DNA from: Lachnospiraceae bacterium
GTDB lineage: Bacteria; Bacillota; Clostridia; Oscillospirales; CAG-272
DNA: 64,000 nt
Direction of reading: 5' to 3'
Assembly: GCA_024404495.1 (NCBI GenBank)
Contig: JAKSPT010000009.1
Location: 16,681 to 80,680, forward strand
Below, in pieces: positions 8,612 to 17,357 of this stretch (position 1 is the stretch's first letter; each line of letters begins with the position of its first letter). The notes beneath the pieces are model-generated. The model saw only the letters and a program-made list of their open reading frames with translations. It was not told the origin of the DNA and made no database searches. The translations under genes and the position numbers were made by a program.

Positions 8612-9850
8612 TTAATACTGGTAAGTATACATACTGCCGAGAATGCCCGAGAAGTAGACCTCTTCTTTGCCCGCAGCACCCAGATGCCCGACGAAATCGT
8701 AGCCGGCGAACAGACCGCCGTACTTATAACCGTAAACCACGAGTGCGTGGCTGCCGAGGCCGTTGACGTGTCCGAACCAGATCACCGGACGGCCTGCGTC
8801 GATCTTATTGGCAATGGCGGTATCGGTGGCAAAAGGCACATACAGCTCGGTATGGGAAACACTGATGCCTCTCGCGGTTAAATAGGTCTGCAGAACGTTT
8901 TTAATCTTGCCCGCGTTCGTACCGGCGCCGTAGCCCATGCCGACGCCGATATTGTAGAGACCGGTCGGCAGAGCGGTCTTGATGGAATATCTGCCGCTGG
9001 AGGACACGGAGTACTGAACGGGAGTAACGACCGTGTTGCGGATGCCGGCCGCCGTATCGTAGGTCAGCAGGATGCCCGCCGCGATGTAGCCGCACTTGCC
9101 GCCGGTGATGTAGCCGCAGTCGGTCAGATCCGTAAAGAAGGAATAGTTTCTGAGGACGGTCCATTTACCGACCGTAACGGTTTTGCTCGCCGCAGCCGTG
9201 AGTGCCGTATTCGCAGCCGCCTTCACGGGCGCTGCCGTGAGAAGAACGTCGGTCGCGCCGGAAACGTAGTTGAGAACGTTTTCGTTTTTATTCTCTTTCA
9301 GGGTCTCGTCCACCCTTCTGGATTCCTCCGCAAGAACGGGGGTCGAGCGGGCTTCCACGGATGCCTGCTCAATCAGATCGGTGCAGACCGAGTAACGGTC
9401 AATGGAGTAATAAGAACCGAGACCGCCGTATTTCAGGGTTCCCGACTTGCCGTAGTAGGGGGAATGCGACGTGGCGCAAACCTCCGTGAAAATACCGGAT
9501 TCGTCGTGATAGATCAGATAGCCGGTAGGAGCGCATTCGATGAGGGTATAGACGTTCCCGTCAAAGTCGGTGATTTTGGTTGCGGAAGCGATCGAAAGGG
9601 AGACCTTGGTTCCCCTCAGCGCTCCGGTATCTTCTTCCAGTTCGCGGATGCGTGCCTTGACCACGGAGTTCAGTCTTCCGAGGATAGCAGAAGCATTGCC
9701 GTTTTCGGTGACGTTTTCAACTGCCGTTTCGGCGCGGGTCTGTACCGGGATTTTTTTCTCGCTGACTGCAGCCGCTGCGGAAACGAGAGGGAGCGACAGC
9801 AGCATGGCAGCTGCCAATGCGAGCGCTATGACTCTTTTGCTGGTTTTCAT
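8612..9850 (-). CDS. Exported protein with a C39/papain-like peptidase domain
   Basis: 412 aa from the ATG at 9850, chosen because AGGAGG (9856-9861) sits five bases upstream; an in-frame start six codons earlier lacks a site. It begins with a signal peptide (ALALAAAMLLSLPLVSAAAA). The C-terminal half has KCGYIAAGILLTYD, which fits the Cys-Gly nucleophile helix, and GRPVIWFG with GSHALVVYGY, which fits the His strand of C39-type papain-fold peptidases. A later Asp (GYDFVGHLG) could complete the triad. Activity is inferred. It precedes the ECF sigma gene on the same strand. Confidence 0.6.
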   Translation of the reverse strand: MKTSKRVIALALAAAMLLSLPLVSAAAAVSEKKIPVQTRAETAVENVTENGNASAILGRLNSVVKARIRELEEDTGALRGTKVSLSIASATKITDFDGNVYTLIECAPTGYLIYHDESGIFTEVCATSHSPYYGKSGTLKYGGLGSYYSIDRYSVCTDLIEQASVEARSTPVLAEESRRVDETLKENKNENVLNYVSGATDVLLTAAPVKAAANTALTAAASKTVTVGKWTVLRNYSFFTDLTDCGYITGGKCGYIAAGILLTYDTAAGIRNTVVTPVQYSVSSSGRYSIKTALPTGLYNIGVGMGYGAGTNAGKIKNVLQTYLTARGISVSHTELYVPFATDTAIANKIDAGRPVIWFGHVNGLGSHALVVYGYKYGGLFAGYDFVGHLGAAGKEEVYFSGILGSMYTYQY

Positions 9851-10009
9851 AAATTCCTCCTGAATCATTCATTATGATTCTGTTTTTGCTTCTATTAATA
9901 TTCCTAATAAAGGTTCTTTCATCTATAATGACAACTTTTTTTCTGCCGGGGTCACAAAAAAAGGAAAAAAAGTAAAATTTTTTCAAAAAATCCAAAAATA
10001 ACAAATTGA

Positions 10010-10038
10010 GCGCGGATGGAAAGGGATCCCATCCGCGC
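10010..10038 (-). terminator. Terminator of the DUF4317/GH4 unit
   Basis: Perfect 10-bp stem GCGCGGATGG (10010-10019) with CCATCCGCGC (10029-10038). Read leftward it is followed by a T-rich stretch (TCAATTTGTTATTTTTGG). The adjoining 9862-9880 carries a small palindrome GAATCAT/ATGATTC upstream of the peptidase gene. Confidence 0.7.
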
Positions 10039-10057
10039 CCGGAAGCGGGGATGCCGA

Positions 10058-11380
10058 TCAGAATATCGGGAAACCGGCGTTTTCGTGGGCGGCGATCAGT
10101 TCGTCGCAGAGGGAGACGATCTCGTCGGTGGAAAGCTCGGCGCCGGTGTGGGGCTCCATCATCGCCGCCTGATAGAGTGTCTCGCGGGAGCCGGTGACGG
10201 CTGCCTCGATGGTCAGCATCTGCGGATAGATATTGGAAGAGTTCATAGCGGCGAGCTGAAGCGGGAGGGCTCCGACGTAGGTCGGGGTCACGCCGCTGCG
10301 GTCAACGAGGCAGGGCACCTCGACGCAGGCGTCGTAGGGGAGGTTGGTGATGACGCCGCGGTTGATGACGTTGCCGCCGATTTTGTAGGGCGTGTTGGTC
10401 ACGATCGCTTCCATAATATGGGAGGCATACTCGGAGGAACGGGTGTGAGTCACGTTGCCGCCGTTGGAAAGATTCTCCCACTGCTTTTTCCAGCCCGCGA
10501 TCTGATTCACACAGCGGCGGGGATACTCGTCGAGCGGGATATTGAACTTTTCGATCAGATCGTCGCGCCCCTTCTTGATGTAGAAGGGATTGTATTCGGC
10601 GTTGTGCTCGCTGCTCTCGGTGCAGTAGTAGCCGAGCTTGTCGATGTAGTCGAAGCGGACCATATCGTGATGCTTGCCTGCCGCGTTCTTTTCGCGTGCA
10701 AGGCGTCTGACCATCGGATAGAGGTCGTTGCCGTCCTTGTCGACGAGCTCAAGCAGCCACGCCATGTGGTTGATGCCGGCGATCTTGGAGCGGCAGGTAT
10801 CGCCGTACTTCTCGGTCAGACCGAGGCCGCCGAGGAGGGCGGGCACGCAGACCTGAACGGAATGGCAGAGGCCGACGGTTTTGATGCCGGTGTAACGCTG
10901 CATATAGCCGGATAGGATCGCCATCGGATTCGTGTAGTTGAGGAACCAAGCGTTCGGGCAGACCTCTTCCATATCGCGGGCGAAGTCCTTCAGAACGTGG
11001 ATGGTGCGCATCCCGCGCATGATGCCGCCGATGCCGAGGGTATCGGCGATCGTCTGACGGAGACCGTATTTTTTCGGGATCTCAAAGTCGATGATCGTGC
11101 AGGGATCGTAAAGACCGACCTGAATCGCGTCGATGACGAAATCCGCGCCGCGGAGCGCCTCCTTCCGGTTTTCGGCGCCGAGATACTTGGTAATCTTCGC
11201 GCGGGAAGCGTTCAGCTTCTCGTTCATCGTGGTGATGAGGAGATAGGACTCGTTGAGACGCGCGCCGTCGATGTCGTACAGCGCGATCTCGGTCTCGCAG
11301 AGAGACGGGCAAAGCATCGTATCGCCGAGGACGTTTTTGGCGAAGACGGTGCTTCCGGCACCCATAAACGTGATTTTCAT
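10058..11380 (-). CDS. Glycoside hydrolase family 4 enzyme, probable alpha-galactosidase
   Basis: 440 aa. It begins with the NAD-binding Rossmann motif of GH4 (ITFMGAGSTVFAKN) and has the metal/catalytic segments NYTNPMA, GLCHSVQ and GINHMAW. GH4 enzymes cleave glycosides by an NAD+ and Mn2+ dependent oxidation-elimination route. The form CHSVQ is, as I recall, that of MelA-type alpha-galactosidases, whereas alpha-glucosidases have other residues there, so alpha-galactosidase is favoured; alpha-galacturonidase remains possible. It is 60 bp downstream of the DUF4317 gene and ends at a terminator at 10010-10038. An AAAGGA ribosome site precedes the ATG. Confidence 0.85.
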   Translation of the reverse strand: MKITFMGAGSTVFAKNVLGDTMLCPSLCETEIALYDIDGARLNESYLLITTMNEKLNASRAKITKYLGAENRKEALRGADFVIDAIQVGLYDPCTIIDFEIPKKYGLRQTIADTLGIGGIMRGMRTIHVLKDFARDMEEVCPNAWFLNYTNPMAILSGYMQRYTGIKTVGLCHSVQVCVPALLGGLGLTEKYGDTCRSKIAGINHMAWLLELVDKDGNDLYPMVRRLAREKNAAGKHHDMVRFDYIDKLGYYCTESSEHNAEYNPFYIKKGRDDLIEKFNIPLDEYPRRCVNQIAGWKKQWENLSNGGNVTHTRSSEYASHIMEAIVTNTPYKIGGNVINRGVITNLPYDACVEVPCLVDRSGVTPTYVGALPLQLAAMNSSNIYPQMLTIEAAVTGSRETLYQAAMMEPHTGAELSTDEIVSLCDELIAAHENAGFPIF

Positions 11381-11440
11381 AGCGGTTCCTTTCCGCCCGG
11401 GCAGCGCCGGGGCTTTGAAGTGATATATTGGATTTTTCGT

Positions 11441-12568
11441 TTACTGAATGTTGATGCAGACGCCGTTGACCTCAACCGTTTCATCGGCACGGATGAGGAT
11501 GTATTTCACGCCGTCGATCACGCGGGTCTCGAGGACGTCCGCGCGTTCGGGATCGACCTTGATGACGCAGGCGGGCGTTTTGACCTCCATCCCGCGGCGG
11601 GAAAGGAGATTTGCGGGCGGGATCGCCGCGAGCGCGCCGAATTCCTCGTCGTATTTTTCCTCCACCTTTTCCACGTTTTCCTCGCTGACCCCGGCGCGGA
11701 CGAGGATATCGTGCACGTCGGACTTGGAGATCACGAGGTTATCGTCCTCACGGGATTCCCTGTGGACCTCCACGCGGGTTTTCAGCTCGTCCTGCACCGC
11801 CTCCACGACGCCGAGGGTCAGGTCGTCGGCGATCTGGTTGGAGAGGATCGAATTGAAGGTTCCCTTCTGCTCCTCTGCGGGCATCAGAAGCTCGGAATTG
11901 AAGATCGCCTTCACGAAGGCGTCGTGGTTGTCGGAGGCGTCCTTCGTGTAGTAGAGGGCGTTATGGATGTTGGTGGAGCGGTAGTCGAACGCCGGGAAGA
12001 CGAAGCCGAAGGCGGGCGGGCAGACGGTGACGTCGCCGAGGACGTTTTTCAGGCGGTTTTCGCTGACGAGGTAGGAAAGCGACGATTTCGCCGCCTTGAC
12101 CGGGCAGACCGCGCAGACGAAATAGCGGAAGACCTCGCTCGAATCACCCTCGTTCGCGCCGTCCTTCGTCTTTTTGAAAACGTCGTAGGAATCGGCGGCG
12201 AGGAGAATGAGGTAATTGTCCTCCATTTCGACGGCTTCGATCACCTTTTGGCAGAAGGTTTTGACCGTTTCGCCGTCCTCAAGCCCGGTGTCGCGCATTT
12301 TCATTAACAGCTTGTGCTCTTCCCCTTCAAGGACCTGCTTTGTGGTAAAGGCAACGTCGAGCAGATTTCTGCCCACCGTGCCCGAAAGCGTTTTCTTGGC
12401 GAGGGAGAGGATCGCGTCGCCCTCGTCCTCGGGGAGCGTGCCGAGGAATTGGTTGAATTCGGAAACGATCTCTTTTTTGGCATTTACAAAAACGCCGCGC
12501 ACGTAGTTGATGTTCGTTTTGTCGGAACGGAATCTGCGGCGCAGCTCGGATACTTCTCTTGCGTTCAT
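11441..12568 (-). CDS. DUF4317 family protein
   Basis: 375 aa. The N-terminus (NAREVSELRRRFRSDKTNINYVRGVFVNA) matches what I know of DUF4317, a family of soluble proteins found mostly in Clostridia and of unknown function. No signal peptide or membrane segment is seen. There are two Cys (FVCAVCPV) near the middle and an acidic C-terminal domain. It is the first gene after a clear promoter at 12618-12646 and may be co-transcribed with the GH4 gene. No catalytic motif was found. Confidence 0.8.
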   Translation of the reverse strand: MNAREVSELRRRFRSDKTNINYVRGVFVNAKKEIVSEFNQFLGTLPEDEGDAILSLAKKTLSGTVGRNLLDVAFTTKQVLEGEEHKLLMKMRDTGLEDGETVKTFCQKVIEAVEMEDNYLILLAADSYDVFKKTKDGANEGDSSEVFRYFVCAVCPVKAAKSSLSYLVSENRLKNVLGDVTVCPPAFGFVFPAFDYRSTNIHNALYYTKDASDNHDAFVKAIFNSELLMPAEEQKGTFNSILSNQIADDLTLGVVEAVQDELKTRVEVHRESREDDNLVISKSDVHDILVRAGVSEENVEKVEEKYDEEFGALAAIPPANLLSRRGMEVKTPACVIKVDPERADVLETRVIDGVKYILIRADETVEVNGVCINIQ

Positions 12569-12617
12569 GGGACGTGACCTTTCGGAAGTTTACAAATAAT
12601 AATAAGGGATTGTAATT

Positions 12618-12646
12618 ATTGTATCATAAAAAAGCAAAATGTGCAA
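12618..12646 (-). promoter_or_regulatory. Promoter of the DUF4317 gene
   Basis: Read leftward: -35 TTGCAC (12641-12646), 17-bp spacer, -10 TACAAT (12618-12623) with an extended TGA. Confidence 0.8.
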
Positions 12647-12678
12647 TAGAAACATTCCTTTTTCTCTGTAAAATCTTT

Positions 12679-12820
12679 GCCTCTTTCTCTGTCTGAGAAA
12701 GAGGCTTGCGAGAAAGAGACCGCACTTGCCGCAGGCGGCAAGTGCCGAAGTTGCTTCGCAACTTCCCGGGTCGGCGCTGACGATACTTTTTCCAAAAACA
12801 AGTTTTTGAGAAAAAGTATC
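12679..12820. repeat. Array of four hairpins
   Basis: Stems: 12679-12689/12695-12705 (11 bp); 12722-12731/12736-12745 (10 bp); 12747-12754/12758-12765 (8 bp); and 12782-12799/12802-12820 (about 18 bp with one bulged base). They sit between the divergently read DUF4317 and miaB genes, next to dispersed repeat A at 12856. No gene is seen in 12647-13142. Confidence 0.7.
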
Positions 12821-12855
12821 TAACCGCGCCCTCCCTTTGGGATCCCTCCCGCGGA

Positions 12856-13111
12856 GGGGAACGGCTTGTCCTCTTGCTATGTTTCTCTTCCGTTTGCTTA
12901 CCGGACTAACCCCCGTTTTCTTACGGAGAACGACAGTTACCGCACCGAACGGTACCGGATCGCAAACGAAAAAAGAGAGAGGGGGTAGCCGAAGGGGGAG
13001 GGAGAATCGCGGATTCCGCGACTTTTCATCGAAAAGACGGGGAATCTGCGTCTTCCTTCCCCTGCGGTGTTATTTTTCTGCAAGGCTCTTTTTCTCCAAA
13101 GAAAAAGAGCC
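12856..13111 (+). repeat. Dispersed repeat, copy A
   Basis: About 255 bp, matching the reverse complement of 41542-41800 along nearly its whole length. Shared landmarks are ACGGCTTG, TTTCTCTTCCGTT, TTACCGCACCGAACGGTAC, GGGGGAGGGAGAAT and a terminal hairpin GGCTCTTTTTCT/AGAAAAAGAGCC (13084-13111). An open frame runs through both copies, but the differences fall at all codon positions and mostly change the amino acid, so I treat it as a non-coding repeat. Confidence 0.8.
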
Positions 13112-13142
13112 GACGTTCTTTTCGTAAAATCGAAAAACAAAA

Positions 13143-13171
13143 TTGACAAATCTTCCGGGCTGTGCTATACT
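13143..13171 (+). promoter_or_regulatory. Promoter of the miaB-mutS operon
   Basis: Consensus -35 TTGACA (13143-13148), 17-bp spacer, -10 TATACT (13166-13171). Transcription should start near 13178, which rules out the upstream in-frame GTG at 13162 as the miaB start. Confidence 0.9.
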
Positions 13172-13239
13172 ATAATGAATATTTGTATTTTCCGGATGTC
13201 GTATTCCGGGTCAGAAACGAACGAAAAGAGGATCATTCC

Positions 13240-14700
13240 TTGTCCGAAATGAACCGAGCCGCCGTTGACGCCGTGAGGGCGTACAGCGCGGCGTTTGCCG
13301 AAAAGAACGAAAGAGCCCCGCGCGTTTCGGTGCGCACCTTCGGGTGTCAGCAGAACGAAGCGGACAGCGAACGGATCGCCGGAATGGCGGTTTTAATGGG
13401 CTATGAATACACCGAAAATCCCGAAGAAGCCGAGCTGATCGTCTTCAACACCTGCGCCGTGCGCGAGCACGCCGAGCTGAAGGCGCTTTCGCTCACGGGT
13501 CAGCTCAAACACCTGAAGGCGAAGAATCCCGCGCTTGTCACCTGCGTCTGCGGGTGCATGGTCGCCGAGGAGCACCGGCTGAACGAGCTGAAGAACAAAT
13601 ACCCTTATATTGATATCCTTTTCGGCACGGGTGCCCACGAGCGGTTCCCCGAATACCTTGCCGCCGCGCTGAAAACGAAGAAGCGCGCGTTTTACCCCGA
13701 CCCCGAAACGATGGAGATTTCGGAGGATATGCCGGTCCGGCGCGAGAATCCCCGTCAGGCGTGGGTCAGTATTATGTACGGCTGCAACAATTTCTGCACC
13801 TACTGCGTCGTCCCTTACGTCCGGGGCAGAGAGAGAAGCCGCAGACCGGAGGATATCCTGAACGAGATCCGGGAACTCGTGAAGGCAGGTTACCTTGAGA
13901 TCACCCTGCTCGGGCAGAACGTCAATTCCTACGGCAAGGGGTGCGATTTCGGAAACGGTATAGGCGCTTACGATTTTGCCGACCTCCTTTCGGATATCTG
14001 TAAAATCAAAGGCGATTACTGGATCCGCTTCATGACCTCCCATCCGAAGGACGCCTCCGACCGCCTTTTCGACGTCATCGCCGCCCATTCGGGCGAGGAT
14101 GCGAGACCGCATATCTGCCGTCAGTTCCATCTCCCCGTACAGGCGGGCAGCGACCGGATCTTACATAAGATGAACCGCCATTACGAGCGCGCCGACTACC
14201 TCGCGCTCGTGGAACGCCTCCGCGCCCGCGTGCCGGAGATCGCCCTCTCCACCGACGTCATCGTCGGCTTCCCGACCGAGACGGAGGAGGAATTCGACGA
14301 GACCCTTTCCCTGCTCCGCGCGGTGCGGTACGACGCCTTCTTCTCTTTCATTTATTCGAGAAGAAAGGGCACCCCCGCCGACAAAATGGAGCAGGTCCCC
14401 GAGGAGATCAAAAAGGCGCGATTTGCCCGCCTCCTCGAAACGCAGAACGAAATTTCCCTGGAAAAGAACCGCGCCTTCGTCGGCAGAAAGATGCGCGTCC
14501 TCGTCGAGGGCGTCAGCAAGACCGATGAAAGCCGCCTGACCGGAAGAAACGAGCATAACCGCCTCGTCCATTTCCCGTGTGACGACAGAAGCCTGATCGG
14601 CTCCTTCCGCACGGTACTGATCACGGGCGCGGACACCTATACGCTTTCGGGCGAATACCTCCCCGAAGACGGGACTACTCTGAAAGGAGAGAACCGATAA
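13240..14700 (+). CDS. miaB: tRNA-2-methylthio-N6-dimethylallyladenosine synthase MiaB
   Basis: 486 aa from a TTG at 13240, seven bases after AGAGGA; the ATG at 13249 is the alternative. The N-terminal MTTase domain has the three cluster Cys (RTFGCQQNEAD, NTCAVRE, CGCMV). The radical-SAM motif CNNFCTYC starts at Cys182, and a TRAM domain ends the protein. It adds a methylthio group to i6A37 of tRNAs reading UNN codons, using two 4Fe-4S clusters and SAM. mutS begins inside its stop codon (TAATG), so the two are translationally coupled, a pairing seen in other Firmicutes. Confidence 0.95.
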   Translation: MSEMNRAAVDAVRAYSAAFAEKNERAPRVSVRTFGCQQNEADSERIAGMAVLMGYEYTENPEEAELIVFNTCAVREHAELKALSLTGQLKHLKAKNPALVTCVCGCMVAEEHRLNELKNKYPYIDILFGTGAHERFPEYLAAALKTKKRAFYPDPETMEISEDMPVRRENPRQAWVSIMYGCNNFCTYCVVPYVRGRERSRRPEDILNEIRELVKAGYLEITLLGQNVNSYGKGCDFGNGIGAYDFADLLSDICKIKGDYWIRFMTSHPKDASDRLFDVIAAHSGEDARPHICRQFHLPVQAGSDRILHKMNRHYERADYLALVERLRARVPEIALSTDVIVGFPTETEEEFDETLSLLRAVRYDAFFSFIYSRRKGTPADKMEQVPEEIKKARFARLLETQNEISLEKNRAFVGRKMRVLVEGVSKTDESRLTGRNEHNRLVHFPCDDRSLIGSFRTVLITGADTYTLSGEYLPEDGTTLKGENR

Positions 14701-17324
14701 TGCCGCTCAGCCCCCTTATGCAGCAGTATCTCGAAACGAAAAAGCAGTATCCCGAGGCGATCCTTTTCTACCGCATCGGCGATTTTTACGAAATGTTCTT
14801 CGACGACGCGAAGCTCGCCTCCCGCGAACTCGAACTGACCCTCACGGGCAAGGACTGCGGTCTTGAGGAGCGCGCCCCGATGTGCGGCGTCCCCTTCCAC
14901 GCCGCCGACGTCTACGTCGGACGGCTCGTCGCAAAGGGCTATAAGGTCGTCATCTGCGAACAGACCGAGGACCCCGCGCTGGCGAAGGGACTCGTGAAGC
15001 GTGAGGTCATCCGCACGGTCACGCCCGGCACGGTCATCGACAACACGCAGATCCCCGACGATAAGAACAACTACCTCTCCGCGGTCTGCTTCACGGATGC
15101 AAGTGAAGCATCCGACGAAAACGGCGGAGAAGCCGCCGGGATCGCGGTCGGCTTTGCCGATATCACGACCGGTGAATTTTCGGTCACCTTCTTTACGGGC
15201 GAATCGGCGGAACGGCAGCTCATGAACGAGCTTGCCACCTTCTCCCCCCGCGAGATCCTTCTGAACCGTCCTCTGCCCGAAGGCTCCCCGCTCCGCGCGT
15301 TTTTCCGCGAGCGGCTGAACGCCTCGGTCTCGGAAAACGGGAACGAAAAGCGCTTCGATTACGTTCACGACCTTGCGCTCGTCACGAAGCAGTTCGGTCA
15401 GAGCGCGCTCGAAGCGGGCACCGTCCCCCCGCCCGCCGTCCGCGCGGCAGGCGCCCTGCTCGACTACGTTCTCGAAACGCAGATGACGGATATCAGCAAT
15501 ATCTCCAAGCTCAATTTCTTTGAGGACGGGCAGTACCTCGGGCTCGACGTTTCGACGAGACGCAACCTTGAGCTGACCGAATCCATGCGTTCCAAGGAGA
15601 AAAAAGGGACGCTTCTCTGGGTCCTCGACCGTACCCGCACCGCGATGGGCGCGCGCCTGCTCCGCAAATGGATCGAACAGCCCCTCCTCAACGCCAATCA
15701 CATCGTAAAGCGGCAGAAGGCGGTCGAAGAGCTCGCGGGCAGCTTCATGATCCGCGAGGAGCTTTCCGATCTGCTCCGCCACGTCCTCGACCTCGAACGT
15801 CTGATGACCAAGCTTGTCTACGGCACGGCGAACGCCAGAGACCTGCGCGCCATCCACGCGACGATCTCGGTCCTGCCCGACGTGAAAAAGCTGCTTGCCG
15901 ACTTCACCTCGGCGGAGCTTTCGGGCATCGCGAAGGAGATGGACACCCTCGACGATATCCGCGACCTGATCGGCCGCTCGATCGTGGACGAGCCCCCCTT
16001 CTCGATCAGAGAAGCGGGCTTCATCCGCGCGGGCTATAACGCGCAGGTGGACGAGCTTCACGAGATCGTTTTCAACGGCAAGGACTACGTGGAGCGCCTC
16101 GCCGCCGAGGAAAGAGAAAAAACCGGCATCAAGAACCTGAAGATCGCGTATAACCGCGTCTTCGGCTACTATATCGAGGTCACGCGCTCCTTCCTCGACC
16201 TCGTTCCCGACCGCTATATCCGCAAGCAGACCCTCACCACGGGCGAGCGCTATATCACCGAGGAGCTGAAGGAAAAGGAGACCGTCATCGTCGGCGCCTC
16301 CGACCGCCTCTCCGCCCTCGAATACGAGCTTTTCGTCGGCATCCGGGAACGGATCACGGCGGAAATACAGCGCGTGCAGGCGTCCGCCGCGATGATGGCG
16401 AAGCTTGACGTTTACCTTTCGCTCGCCGACGTCGCGGTCAGAAACAATTACGTCTGCCCCGAGGTCGAATACGGCTCGGTCATCGAGATCAAGGACGGGC
16501 GTCACCCGGTCGTGGAGCAGTTCTGCGAGGACGGATATTTCGTCCCGAACGACACCCTGCTCGACACCAATCACAACCGCCTCGCCCTCATCACCGGTCC
16601 GAATATGGCGGGCAAATCGACCTATATGCGTCAGGTGGCGCTGATCACGCTGATGGCGCAGATCGGCTCCTTCGTTCCCGCGCGTGAGGCGAGGATCGGC
16701 ATCGTCGACAAGATCTTCACCCGCGTCGGCGCGTCGGACGACCTTGCCTCCGGGCAGTCGACCTTTATGCTCGAAATGAACGAGGTCGCCGCCATTCTGA
16801 AAAACGCGACCCGCCGCTCGCTGATCGTTTACGACGAGATCGGACGCGGCACCTCGACCTACGACGGCATGAGCATCGCCCGCGCCGTCGCCGAATACAC
16901 GGTCGGGAAAAAGCTCGGCGCGAAGACCCTTTTCGCCACCCACTATCACGAGCTGAACGACCTCGCCGACGAGCTCGACGGGATCGTGAACTATAACATC
17001 GCCGCGAAAAAGACGGGCGATTCGATCACCTTCCTCCGGAAGATCGTCAAGGGTTCCGTGGACGACAGCTACGGCATCGAGGTCGCAAAGCTCGCCGGGA
17101 TCCCGAACGAGGTCATCCGCCGGGCAAAGGAAGTCCTGAAAACGCTGAACGAAAAAGGCATCGTTCCCCGCGAACCCGAAAAGAAGGAAGAAAACTCCAA
17201 TATCACCTTCGACGACTACCGCGCGAACGACGTGCGCGTCAAGCTGCTCAATACCGACGTCAACATTCTGACGCCGATCGAGGCGCTGAACCTGCTCGTT
17301 GAGCTGAAACGTCTGGCGGAATAA
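14700..17324 (+). CDS. mutS: DNA mismatch repair protein MutS
   Basis: 874 aa, full length. The mismatch-reading motif is Phe29-Tyr30-Glu31 (GDFYEMF). The core and clamp domains follow, then the ATPase with Walker A GPNMAGKST at residue 633 and Walker B YDEIGRGTSTYDG. MutS dimers find mispairs and recruit MutL. The gene overlaps miaB by one base and is separated from mutL only by a UroD-fold gene. This is the true mismatch sensor of the window, in contrast to the two short MutS-like ATPases at 1.8-4.7 kb. Confidence 0.97.
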   Translation: MPLSPLMQQYLETKKQYPEAILFYRIGDFYEMFFDDAKLASRELELTLTGKDCGLEERAPMCGVPFHAADVYVGRLVAKGYKVVICEQTEDPALAKGLVKREVIRTVTPGTVIDNTQIPDDKNNYLSAVCFTDASEASDENGGEAAGIAVGFADITTGEFSVTFFTGESAERQLMNELATFSPREILLNRPLPEGSPLRAFFRERLNASVSENGNEKRFDYVHDLALVTKQFGQSALEAGTVPPPAVRAAGALLDYVLETQMTDISNISKLNFFEDGQYLGLDVSTRRNLELTESMRSKEKKGTLLWVLDRTRTAMGARLLRKWIEQPLLNANHIVKRQKAVEELAGSFMIREELSDLLRHVLDLERLMTKLVYGTANARDLRAIHATISVLPDVKKLLADFTSAELSGIAKEMDTLDDIRDLIGRSIVDEPPFSIREAGFIRAGYNAQVDELHEIVFNGKDYVERLAAEEREKTGIKNLKIAYNRVFGYYIEVTRSFLDLVPDRYIRKQTLTTGERYITEELKEKETVIVGASDRLSALEYELFVGIRERITAEIQRVQASAAMMAKLDVYLSLADVAVRNNYVCPEVEYGSVIEIKDGRHPVVEQFCEDGYFVPNDTLLDTNHNRLALITGPNMAGKSTYMRQVALITLMAQIGSFVPAREARIGIVDKIFTRVGASDDLASGQSTFMLEMNEVAAILKNATRRSLIVYDEIGRGTSTYDGMSIARAVAEYTVGKKLGAKTLFATHYHELNDLADELDGIVNYNIAAKKTGDSITFLRKIVKGSVDDSYGIEVAKLAGIPNEVIRRAKEVLKTLNEKGIVPREPEKKEENSNITFDDYRANDVRVKLLNTDVNILTPIEALNLLVELKRLAE

Positions 17325-17357
17325 AAAAATTTTCGTTTTCTCCGAAAGGAGCATCCA

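Noticed and set aside
12837..13127. Small protein gene in repeat copy A, with a similar frame in copy B (41626-41898)
   Set aside because: The translations align, but base differences are not concentrated at third codon positions and most change the residue. No ribosome site precedes either frame.
14637..17354. A 905-codon open frame on the strand opposite mutS
   Set aside because: mutS on the other strand has all its motifs. Long opposite-strand frames are expected in GC-rich genes with strong third-position bias, and this one shows no domain.
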